Origin: Streptomyces lilacinus
GTDB taxonomy: Bacteria; Actinomycetota; Actinomycetes; Streptomycetales; Streptomycetaceae
Length of the DNA stretch: 11,592 bases
Direction of reading: 5' to 3'
NCBI GenBank assembly: GCA_000715685.1
Contig: KL569376.1
Coordinates: forward strand, 85,155 to 96,746
The notes beneath the pieces were generated by a model. It had not been told where the DNA came from. It saw only the letters and a list, made by a program, of their open reading frames with translations, and did no database searches. Positions 1 through 5,755 of this stretch are shown piece by piece. The first letter of the stretch is position 1, and every line of letters starts with the position of its first letter. A program made the translations under genes and the position numbers.

Positions 1-150
1 CGTCTCCGTCGCCCGCACCGTCTCGATCGCGATGCGCGCCGCGGCCGACACCTACCCCCCTCATCCTCGAGTAGCTCGCCCGCTGAAGGCTCTCTTGCTG
101 CAAGGTGGGCGCGGAGCCGGGGGCGTGAGGCGGCTCGTCGGACCGGCCGA

Positions 151-522
151 TCAGTCAAGTCTGGTGGGACCGGGCGGCTCGTCGGATCGCGTTCCGAGGG
201 GGCCGAACCTGCTGAGTGCAGTGGCCGAAAAGTCCTCGGGCGAGAGCTCCGGGACCGTCGGCGCACTCACACACGTGGTGTGCGGCTGGACCGAGCTGCT
301 GCCGAAGCGGCACGCGACGGCGCTCAGTTTGATGCTGATGAAGTCGGCGATCTGCCCGCCGGGTGCGACGGAGTTCACGACCTCGCCGATGTGCGGGTCG
401 CTGTTGGGCTCCGCGACTCCGTACCGGGAACAATTGATGAGCTCTTGTGCGGCGGCGAGTTCTCGGCCGTCGATGAGACGGCGGATCGTCGCGGCCGCGG
501 CGAGCTCTATCTCCGCGCTCAG
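151..522 (-). CDS. Small hypothetical protein, possibly CTG start
   Basis: I do not recognise the family. The minus frame that ends with TGA at 151 is open back to a TAA at 529-531 and has strongly G/C-ending codons over most of its length, as expected for a real gene in this genome. The only usual start is a GTG at 376-378 (75 aa), but the coding pattern continues upstream of it. The best 5' candidate is a CTG at 520-522, nine bases after GGAAGG (532-537), which would give 123 aa. An ATG at 539-541 is in frame but meets TAA after three codons. The protein has an Ala/Glu/Leu-rich start that is probably helical, a middle section with the string VAPGGQIADF, and a Pro/Ser-rich tail. No signal peptide or membrane segment is evident. 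A consensus-like promoter lies directly upstream. It follows the ferritin-like gene on the same strand. It could also be a truncated or decayed gene. Confidence 0.42.
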   Translation of the reverse strand: MSAEIELAAAATIRRLIDGRELAAAQELINCSRYGVAEPNSDPHIGEVVNSVAPGGQIADFISIKLSAVACRFGSSSVQPHTTCVSAPTVPELSPEDFSATALSRFGPLGTRSDEPPGPTRLD

Positions 523-539
523 CGTCTCTTACCTTCCCA

Positions 540-568
540 TGTTTACACCGCTACCCGAACGGTCTCAA
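540..568 (-). promoter_or_regulatory. Predicted vegetative-type promoter for the small gene at 151-522
   Basis: On the minus strand, TTGAGA (568-563) and TAAACA (545-540) are separated by exactly 17 bases, close to the -35/-10 consensus for principal sigma factors. Transcription would start near 533, almost on the GGAAGG sequence, so the leader would be extremely short. A small hairpin (GACCG, loop TGCTG, CGGTC; 580-594) lies just upstream, between this promoter and the end of the ferritin-like gene. This is a prediction by eye only. Confidence 0.45.
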
Positions 569-605
569 TCGCAGTGATCGACCGTGCTGCGGTCCCGGTC
601 CTCGG

Positions 606-1682
606 TCACGTGTCGGCCTCGACGTACCGGAATTCCGGACCGTAGGTCCTCCCACTGCCGTCCGGCAATGGGATCTGCATCAGCTGTCGCGCCGGATCCT
701 CCAGTTTGCGCATCTCTCCGATGGATTTCTTCAGCAGGTCCGTCGCCGTGCTCGACTGATCCGCCTGCCAGGCCTGTTCGAGGAACCGAAGCAGTGAGCT
801 GTAGTGGTGATTGCAGGCGTCAAGGGGATCTCGTGCCGCACTGGAGACCGGAATCCCTCCCTGCTCCCAGCCACCGCTGGGGACTGTTCCCATGGGGAAG
901 GTCCGCGGCATGGGAATTTCGTCGCCCTGGAAGTCGAACCGCTGCGGGTCGCTTGACACCAGGACCAGTTTTCGGCCGTGGAAAATCTCCCGGAAGGAGT
1001 AGAAGTGGGCCAGCTCCCCTGGTTGCCCCGGGAACGGATTGTCCGGCGACGCGGCAGTTCCTTCACCCTGTTCCTTGATGATTTTGACGGCAGCCTCTAC
1101 ATCATCCAGTGATGCGAGTGCGACGACATCGTTCCCCGTGCCGTGGGACGACATGTTCTTGACCACCTGCCGAGTGCCCTTGATGAGCTGCGGCTGGTTC
1201 CGGAACGCTTCAAGGATCTGCGTGTAGAAGGCCCCGATGGACGTGTGGACTTCCCCTTCCTCGACGACGGGGTCGTCGGGCCTTTCGATCTGGGAGTACA
1301 TGTCGACCGCCTCCCTGGTCAGTCCGGTGAGGGAAACGGAGAGCTCGGGCCGCACGCCGCCGGGCAGTGGTCCGGGATACTTCGGCACCAGTGCCGCGTC
1401 GGCGATCCGGGGGACGCCGCCGATGGTTGTGAGCATGTTGCAGACCAGGCCCATGTGGGACATCTCGTCGAAGACGATTTCCTTGATCGTCTCGGAGACT
1501 TCGGGCTCACCGTCCGGATCCTCGATCGACCAGAGACCGCACAAGTAAGGAGGAAGCGTCGCCAGCTCCAGCATGACCGCCTGCTGCAATGCGTTTTTGA
1601 GCCACAGCTCGTCGTGTTCCTCGGCGGGCATCCGCATGAGTTCGACGATCATATTGCTTCGATAGTTGAGAACTGTGTACAC
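606..1682 (-). CDS. VioB-type ferritin-like domain protein
   Basis: The 358-aa protein resembles the ferritin-like domain found in VioB-type proteins (the iminophenyl-pyruvate dimer synthase region of violacein and indolocarbazole enzymes), here as a stand-alone protein without the rest of VioB. Near the N-terminus, LELATLPPYLCGLWSI (residues 38-53) is the typical first metal-helix signature, with Glu39 a likely iron ligand. EIVFDEMSHMGL (68-79) gives an ExxH pair, Glu73 and His76. ELAHFYSFREI (223-233) supplies later Glu/His candidates. There is no signal peptide, so it is probably cytosolic. The substrate is unknown. Related domains act on amino-acid-derived imines, but that activity should not be assumed here. 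The start is GTG at 1682 behind a GAGAGAGAG stretch; an internal ATG at 1652 has no better ribosome site. It is divergent from the DyP peroxidase gene, which suggests shared control. Confidence 0.85.
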   Translation of the reverse strand: MYTVLNYRSNMIVELMRMPAEEHDELWLKNALQQAVMLELATLPPYLCGLWSIEDPDGEPEVSETIKEIVFDEMSHMGLVCNMLTTIGGVPRIADAALVPKYPGPLPGGVRPELSVSLTGLTREAVDMYSQIERPDDPVVEEGEVHTSIGAFYTQILEAFRNQPQLIKGTRQVVKNMSSHGTGNDVVALASLDDVEAAVKIIKEQGEGTAASPDNPFPGQPGELAHFYSFREIFHGRKLVLVSSDPQRFDFQGDEIPMPRTFPMGTVPSGGWEQGGIPVSSAARDPLDACNHHYSSLLRFLEQAWQADQSSTATDLLKKSIGEMRKLEDPARQLMQIPLPDGSGRTYGPEFRYVEADT

Positions 1683-2245
1683 AGCGCTCTCTCTCGCTTG
1701 TGGGGATTTTGATTCATTGTGAAACGCGGCAGCATGTGCGTCATGGGACGTGCGAGACCGTGCTGGCAGAGTTCATCCGTACGGTCGGCGTGGGTTGAGG
1801 TAGGTCGGAGCGATGCCCGGGGAGGAATTCCTGCAGCCCGGCCGGGTTCCCGTGTCGACCGCCATCACTTTCACCTGTTCGGCCGCGGCTCGTCGGAGTG
1901 CGTACCGACGCAAATGGACGCACGAGCGTCATGGGCACCACGCATCTCGAAGGAGGCAGGCCTTCGCGGAGGTGACCGTAGGAGAGTGGCGGTTTCAGTC
2001 ACGCGCTCCACACGTGAGTGAGTCGGACGTGCCCGGCACGACGTGATGACCAAGTCGCGCATCACCAAGAAATCCACCAGGCTGGACATCAGGGTCCTGC
2101 ACCACCCGCGACAGTCTTCTGCTGCCTCCGACTGATCCAGGTCAGCCGAACCCACCAACGGATGAGGGCCTCTGTTCCGGCACCGGCCGACCTGCAGACC
2201 AGCCCGGAAAGACGTCAGGTTCCAGGCTCGACGAAAGGGGCCGGC
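1683..2245. other. 563-bp divergent intergenic region
   Basis: This stretch separates the starts of the ferritin-like and DyP genes and should carry both promoters. An AT-rich island around 1706-1724 (TTTTGATTCATTGTGAAA) stands out and is the likeliest promoter area for the minus gene, but no convincing -35/-10 pair was found. CGTGCC-C-GGCACG (2029-2041) is an odd-length inverted repeat that could be an operator. Apart from one 29-codon candidate at 2046, the longer open frames here show mixed codon use and look non-coding. Confidence 0.5.
2046..2135 (+). CDS. Possible 29-aa small basic ORF upstream of DyP
   Basis: An ATG at 2046 opens a 29-codon frame ending in TGA. The peptide starts MTKSRITKKSTRLDIRVLHH, is rich in Lys and Arg, and about four fifths of its codons end in G or C. 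No good ribosome binding site precedes it. It could be a leader peptide, a fragment of a lost gene, or chance. I do not recognise it. Confidence 0.2.
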   Translation: MTKSRITKKSTRLDIRVLHHPRQSSAASD

Positions 2246-3658
2246 ATGCCCTTCGATCTCACGAGACCCCTGTCGTGGAAGACCGCCACCGGTGATGCCG
2301 ACACGATGCTGCAGAATCTGCAGGCCAATATCCTGAAGGGACACGTACGCGAGCACCTTCACATCCTGCTCCTGCACTTCGACAAGGGACCGGAAGATCC
2401 CGCGGAGGCCCGGGCGCTCCTGACTGGACTGGTCCCACTGATGAAGTCGGCCAAGACGCACCTTCACGAAGTGAGGGACTTCAAGCAGAACGGATCGAAG
2501 GACGAGTCGGACACACCGCCTTACGTCGGGGTCGGGCTGACGAAAGCGGGCTACGAAAGGCTGAACCTGTCAGCGGAAGCCTTCTCCGATGACGCTTTCA
2601 AGAGGGGGATGAGAGCCGACGAGACCCGGGCCAATCTGAAAGACCCGGAGATCGCCCAGTGGGAGGCCGGTTATCAGGAGGAGATCCACGCCATCGTCTT
2701 GGTCGGCGGCGACAAACCCGGTTCGGTGGTCACCACGCTCCGGGAGGTCGAGGATCTGCTGACGGACTCGATCCGTGTGCTCGGCAGGGAGACAGGCCGC
2801 GGCCTGCATGATGCGGCCAATCGTGGGATCGAGCACTTCGGCTATGTCGACGGCCGCAGCCAGCCGCTGTTCCTCACCGAGGACCTGGAGGAAGAGGGGA
2901 GCCGGAACGGCGGAACCTCCGTATGGGATCCGGGCCAGGGGCTGGAACGCGTACTGGTCGCGGATCCGCTGGCTCCCAACCCTGCGACGGACTTCGGAAG
3001 CTACTTCGTGCTGCGCAAGCTGGAGCAGAACGTCCGGGTGTTCAGGCAGGCAGAAGAAGACCTCGCCGATGCGTTGAACCTCGAAGGCAGCGACCGTGAG
3101 CGGGCCGGTGCGATGCTCGTCGGCCGCTTCAAGGACGGCACTCCGCTCACGCTGGAGGCCACGCCCGGAGCACACAATCCGGTGATGAACGACTTCAACT
3201 ACAACGACGACCTTGCCGCCGACAAATGTCCGTTCCAGGCGCACATCCGCAAGACCAACCCACGCGGGTCCGGCGGCTTCGGCGTACCACTGGAGAAGGA
3301 ACGCCGTCATCTGATGGCGCGGCGCGGGCAGACCTATGGGGAGCGGTCCGACGGCGACCTTCCCGAGAGCGGCGTCGGCCTGCTGTTCATGGCGTTCAAC
3401 TCCGACTTGGTCGACCAGTTCGAGTTCACGCAGCACAGTTGGGCCAACAACGCCCGCTTCCCGGACCCCCACGGTGAGCCGAACCCCGGCCTCGACCAGG
3501 TCATCGGGCAAGGCGAAGGCAGCCGCCCACCGGCGACCTGGCCGCGGGTGTGGGGCGAGGAGGAGGGCCAGGAAGTCCCTGCCATGGCGCAGGCCGTGAC
3601 CATGAAGGGCGGCGAGTACTTCTTCATGCCCTCGCTCTCCTTCCTGCGCAGTCTGTGA
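2246..3658 (+). CDS. DyP-type haem peroxidase
   Basis: This 470-aa protein is a dye-decolourising (DyP) type peroxidase, which uses haem and hydrogen peroxide to oxidise dyes, phenols or other substrates. The DyP signature GYVDG is at residues 199-203 with the catalytic Asp202. The likely proximal haem ligand is His333 in CPFQAHIRKTNPRG, followed by RRGQTYG (359-365), also conserved in the family. The N-terminal NLQANILKGH motif (24-33) is typical too. Length fits the longer DyP groups. There is no Tat or Sec signal, so it is probably cytoplasmic. The ATG at 2246 is chosen because AAAGGGG lies five bases upstream; the frame stays open further upstream, but that part looks non-coding. No encapsulin gene is visible nearby, and the end (SLSFLRSL) is not a clear encapsulin tag. 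It is divergent from the ferritin-like gene. Confidence 0.93.
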   Translation: MPFDLTRPLSWKTATGDADTMLQNLQANILKGHVREHLHILLLHFDKGPEDPAEARALLTGLVPLMKSAKTHLHEVRDFKQNGSKDESDTPPYVGVGLTKAGYERLNLSAEAFSDDAFKRGMRADETRANLKDPEIAQWEAGYQEEIHAIVLVGGDKPGSVVTTLREVEDLLTDSIRVLGRETGRGLHDAANRGIEHFGYVDGRSQPLFLTEDLEEEGSRNGGTSVWDPGQGLERVLVADPLAPNPATDFGSYFVLRKLEQNVRVFRQAEEDLADALNLEGSDRERAGAMLVGRFKDGTPLTLEATPGAHNPVMNDFNYNDDLAADKCPFQAHIRKTNPRGSGGFGVPLEKERRHLMARRGQTYGERSDGDLPESGVGLLFMAFNSDLVDQFEFTQHSWANNARFPDPHGEPNPGLDQVIGQGEGSRPPATWPRVWGEEEGQEVPAMAQAVTMKGGEYFFMPSLSFLRSL

Positions 3659-3660
3659 TC

Positions 3661-3675
3661 GGGCGCGCACCGCCC
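3661..3675. terminator. Short hairpin between convergent genes
   Basis: GGGCG-CGCAC-CGCCC forms a five-pair GC stem with a five-base loop, two bases after the DyP stop and 35 bases before the stop of the convergent flavoprotein gene. There is no T-tract. It may act as a weak two-way terminator. Confidence 0.25.
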
Positions 3676-3709
3676 ACAACGAACTTCTTCGCCGACACCG
3701 TGTCCGTGA

Positions 3710-4711
3710 TCAGGCTGTAACCGGCCTCTGCCCCGAGGGGGACGGGATCGTCACGCGCATCGCACGGTGCGTCGCATCGATCTCGTCCTGCCAGCTCCTC
3801 GCGGTGAAGGCGGTTTCGTAGAAGCGCAGGCACGTGCGCAGGTGGTCGAGGAAGGCGGCGCGCAGCCGGGTGGCGTAGTGGGTGCACAGCGCGTCCGCCG
3901 GAGTGCCGGCCGCGGCGGCGTCGATGACGGCGGCGGCCAGGATCGCCGTACGCAGCGCCTGCGCGGTGCCGGTGCCGCTGAGCGGGTCACAGCGCAGAGC
4001 ACCCGCGCCCACGACCAGCCGGCCGCCGACCGACGTGGGCGGCAGGGCCGGGGCGAGGTGGACTCTGGGGGCGGCTGCCAGGGCCACGGCGGTGCGCGGA
4101 GGACGGCACAGCCGGGAGCCGAGGGAGGACTGGGCGAGCAACTTCGCCAGCAGTGCGGCCGGGTCGGCGACCGGCCCCGGGACCATGGCCTGCACCAGGC
4201 AGTCGCCGTGGCCGAGCGGCGTGAGATGGAGCCAGCCGTGCTCGGTGCAGTCCAGCCGTGCGGTGGACTGGTCGCGCTCGTGCCGAAGCGGAACGGTGCT
4301 CGTCAGCAGCCGTCGTCGCCCCGCCTGCTGGAGGCCGGCGTCGCCGTCATGGGCCGCTGCGGTCACGGTCCATTCGGGCGCGTCGGTGGACCGGTCGCAG
4401 GCTCCGAGCCGCTCCCGCGTCCGTGCGGTCAACTGGGCACCGTCCACCGCCCGCGCCGGCTGCGGAAACCGCACGGGCCGGGCTCCGACGCCCCATCGCA
4501 CCTGGCGGTGGCTCAACACCCAGCTGTCGTCGAGAAGTCCGTCGCCCCAGAGCGAGCCGAGCAGCTCCAGGGCAGGGCCGGTCAGCAGCAGCGGGCGGGA
4601 ACTCGTCCCGGGCACGAGCGGGGCCAACCGGATCCTGTGCCCGCGTGCGGCCAGCAGCCGGGCACAGGTCAGCTCCGCCAGCCCCGATCCCGCGATCCCG
4701 ACCAGGCTCAC
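3710..4711 (-). CDS. FAD-dependent oxidoreductase, LodB/halogenase-like
   Basis: The 333-aa protein has the layout of a single-component flavoprotein of the tryptophan-halogenase/LodB type. There is an N-terminal Rossmann segment VGIAGSGLAELTCARLL (4-20), a second flavin-binding motif DPLSGTGTAQAL (242-253), and a C-terminal helix with FYETAFTARSWQDEID (297-312). LodB-like proteins modify protein Trp residues when tryptophylquinone cofactors are built, but no LodA-type partner is seen here. The third Gly of the GxGxxG motif is Glu13 (GSGLAE), encoded by GAG, one base change from GGG. This may weaken FAD binding. The start is GTG at 4711, which overlaps the TGA of a 30-codon ORF in a 4-base GTGA. 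The only ribosome-site candidate is a weak CAGGG. It converges on the DyP gene. Related flavin monooxygenases remain possible. Confidence 0.75.
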   Translation of the reverse strand: MSLVGIAGSGLAELTCARLLAARGHRIRLAPLVPGTSSRPLLLTGPALELLGSLWGDGLLDDSWVLSHRQVRWGVGARPVRFPQPARAVDGAQLTARTRERLGACDRSTDAPEWTVTAAAHDGDAGLQQAGRRRLLTSTVPLRHERDQSTARLDCTEHGWLHLTPLGHGDCLVQAMVPGPVADPAALLAKLLAQSSLGSRLCRPPRTAVALAAAPRVHLAPALPPTSVGGRLVVGAGALRCDPLSGTGTAQALRTAILAAAVIDAAAAGTPADALCTHYATRLRAAFLDHLRTCLRFYETAFTARSWQDEIDATHRAMRVTIPSPSGQRPVTA

Positions 4712-4800
4712 CCGCCGCCCTGCCCGCCCGCCGGACTGCGGTACGGCGATCCCGACGTCACGTTCCAGGTGTCTTCAGAAGGCCGGCTCCGTTTCGTCAT
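4708..4800 (-). CDS. Candidate 30-aa peptide, coupled to the flavoprotein
   Basis: ATG at 4800 opens a 30-codon frame whose TGA overlaps the flavoprotein GTG in a GTGA, an arrangement typical of translational coupling. The peptide begins MTKRSRPSEDTWNV, contains one Trp and one Tyr, and ends in a Gly-rich stretch (PAGGQGGG). About four fifths of its codons end in G or C. Its own ribosome site is weak. It could be a small protein acted on by the flavoprotein, a coupling leader, or chance in GC-rich DNA. No family is recognised. Confidence 0.3.
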   Translation of the reverse strand: MTKRSRPSEDTWNVTSGSPYRSPAGGQGGG

Positions 4801-4846
4801 TCAGGAGCTCGGGCCAGGCACATGCTCCGGACTGCGCTGTCGTCAT
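4775..4846 (-). CDS. Candidate 23-aa peptide with Cys and Trp
   Basis: ATG at 4846 overlaps the TGA of the preceding frame (4845-4843) as ATGA, and the ORF runs 23 codons to TGA at 4775. The peptide contains the segment GACAWPELLNDETEPAF, so Cys and Trp are separated by one residue, followed by an acidic tail. This is noticed because flavoproteins related to the one downstream modify Trp in Cys/Trp-derived quinone cofactors. The codon bias is weaker (about 16 of 22 third positions G/C). It overlaps the 30-codon ORF in another frame, so at most one of the two may be real. Confidence 0.22.
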   Translation of the reverse strand: MTTAQSGACAWPELLNDETEPAF

Positions 4847-4977
4847 CGCCTCTGCGCCGCGACCCCCTCGTACGCCCGCTCGTCGAAGACGACGAAACCG
4901 CCCTGCTGGACGCCTCTCCCGAGCAGGGCCACGAGGAATGCGGCCCGGCCCGGCTCAGTATCCAGGGATCGAGCCCG
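4843..4977 (-). pseudogene. Codon-biased C-terminal gene remnant, family unknown
   Basis: This minus frame is open from 5022 to TGA at 4843 and reads coherently from about 4977, including PGRAAFLVALLGRGVQQGG and then FVVFDERAYEGV, with almost all codons ending in G or C. No ATG, GTG or TTG start with a ribosome site is present; one GTG lies at 4930-4932. The 5' part overlaps the end of the secreted-protein gene in another frame. It looks like the tail of a gene whose front was lost by a deletion or frameshift near 4980-5020. I do not recognise the family. Confidence 0.33.
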
Positions 4978-5359
4978 GCGCCGGAAGGCTTCCCTTCGGT
5001 AGACTGCGCCTCGCCCCCGCGGTCATGGCGCCGCCGATGGACTGTCCCGCCGATCCCGCCGTCTGTCCGATGAACCGCTGGACGCCGGAGGTCGTCTGTC
5101 TCAGGGTACCGCCGCCCGCCCGGCCGACCGCGGGCAGATTCCTCCCGAGCTCGCCGCCCCCGGCCGCCCGGCCCAGTTCCGCCGTCGTCTTCTGCAGGAC
5201 GTTGTCCACCACCACGGTCGCCCCTTCCGGGTCGAGGCCCGTGCCGGCCAGGGTGACGTCCGGCGCCCCGCCCGCGGCATGGGCGACGGCGCCCGGGCCG
5301 GTGACGCCCGCGCTCAGCGCGGCCGCGGTCAGGGCAGTCGCCGCGAGGACTCGTCGCAT
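4955..5359 (-). CDS. Small secreted protein
   Basis: The 134-aa protein begins with a Sec-type signal peptide: MRR, then an Ala/Leu/Thr-rich hydrophobic stretch to about residue 20, and a probable cleavage site after AHA (26-28). The mature part (about 106 aa) contains DPEGATVVVDNVLQKTTAEL and then a Gly/Ala/Ser-rich low-complexity section. It has no Cys and no catalytic motif that I can see. Short alanine-rich exported proteins like this are common in Streptomyces, and their role is mostly unknown. The ATG start is well supported by GAAGGAG four bases upstream. The last 15-20 residues may be altered, because another frame takes over coding character there (see the remnant at 4843-4977). Confidence 0.72.
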   Translation of the reverse strand: MRRVLAATALTAAALSAGVTGPGAVAHAAGGAPDVTLAGTGLDPEGATVVVDNVLQKTTAELGRAAGGGELGRNLPAVGRAGGGTLRQTTSGVQRFIGQTAGSAGQSIGGAMTAGARRSLPKGSLPAPGSIPGY

Positions 5360-5431
5360 GAGACTCCTTCAGTCAATTCCGGCAAGACATGCCTTTGCGG
5401 CAAGAACGAGCCGGAGGAGCTCCCGGACACG

Positions 5432-5554
5432 TCACCCGTTCGCCACACCCGCCGGCAAGGTCGCGAGCCGGCGGCGTATCGCACCGGCGGTGGTCTGCGC
5501 GTGCTCCTGGACGACGTTCCAGCGATGGCCCGGGACGTCGACCGAGGTGCACGG
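5432..5554 (-). pseudogene. Short codon-biased 3' remnant, family unknown
   Basis: In the minus frame ending at TGA 5432-5434, about 40 codons after an in-frame TAG (5555-5557) read coherently, including VDVPGHRWNVVQEHAQTTAG and RRRLATLPAGVANG. About 34 of 38 third positions are G or C. There is no start codon in front. It looks like the tail of a gene that lost its front, lying between the secreted-protein gene and the IS3 remnant, so insertion and deletion at this spot is a plausible cause. The family is not recognised. Confidence 0.3.
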
Positions 5555-5582
5555 CTACGGCCAGGACGTCTGCCACCTGGCG

Positions 5583-5741
5583 ACGCAAACCGGGCCGGCA
5601 CGCACACCAGCCGGCCGCGGGCTGGTCCAACATTCCGATGAGGGCTGTGAGTACACGTCCTTCGCGTTCATCGCACACCTCCTTGAGGCCGGCATCGACG
5701 TCTCAATCGGCGCCGTCGGTGACGCCCTCACGGAGTCCCGG
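5583..5741 (+). mobile_element. IS3-family transposase (OrfB) remnant
   Basis: In the plus frame, GLVQHSDEGCEYTSFAF (codons from 5619) matches the highly conserved IS3-family integrase-core segment G-HSDRG-QYTS-F, where the Asp is the second catalytic acid. It continues LLEAGIDVSIGAVGDA, equivalent to the usual SMGSVGDA, then jumps to LTES, so the usual YDN-A codons before the catalytic Glu are missing. Nothing upstream of about 5583 or downstream of 5741 resembles the transposase, and no terminal inverted repeats were found. It is a dead fragment of roughly 50 codons. It sits 15 bases from the stop of the KAS III gene and marks an old insertion and rearrangement point. Confidence 0.72.
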
Positions 5742-5755
5742 AGCGGTTCACCTCC

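Noticed and set aside
1..150. Possible 3' end of a plus-strand gene at the left edge (frame reading RTVSIAMRAAADTYPP).
   Set aside because: High G/C third positions last only about 20 codons, no stop follows cleanly, and no family was recognised.
1825..1841. GAATTCCTGCAGCCCGG resembles a cloning-vector polylinker (EcoRI-PstI-SmaI order).
   Set aside because: The match stops after 17 bases and neither flank continues as vector, so chance is more likely than contamination.
1813..2046. 77-codon plus ORF in the divergent intergenic region.
   Set aside because: Codon bias fades after about 24 codons and no domain is recognisable.
2018..2245. 76-codon N-terminal extension of the DyP frame.
   Set aside because: Codon use is mixed, there is no ribosome site at the upstream starts, and the DyP family begins near the ATG at 2246, which has AAAGGGG in front.
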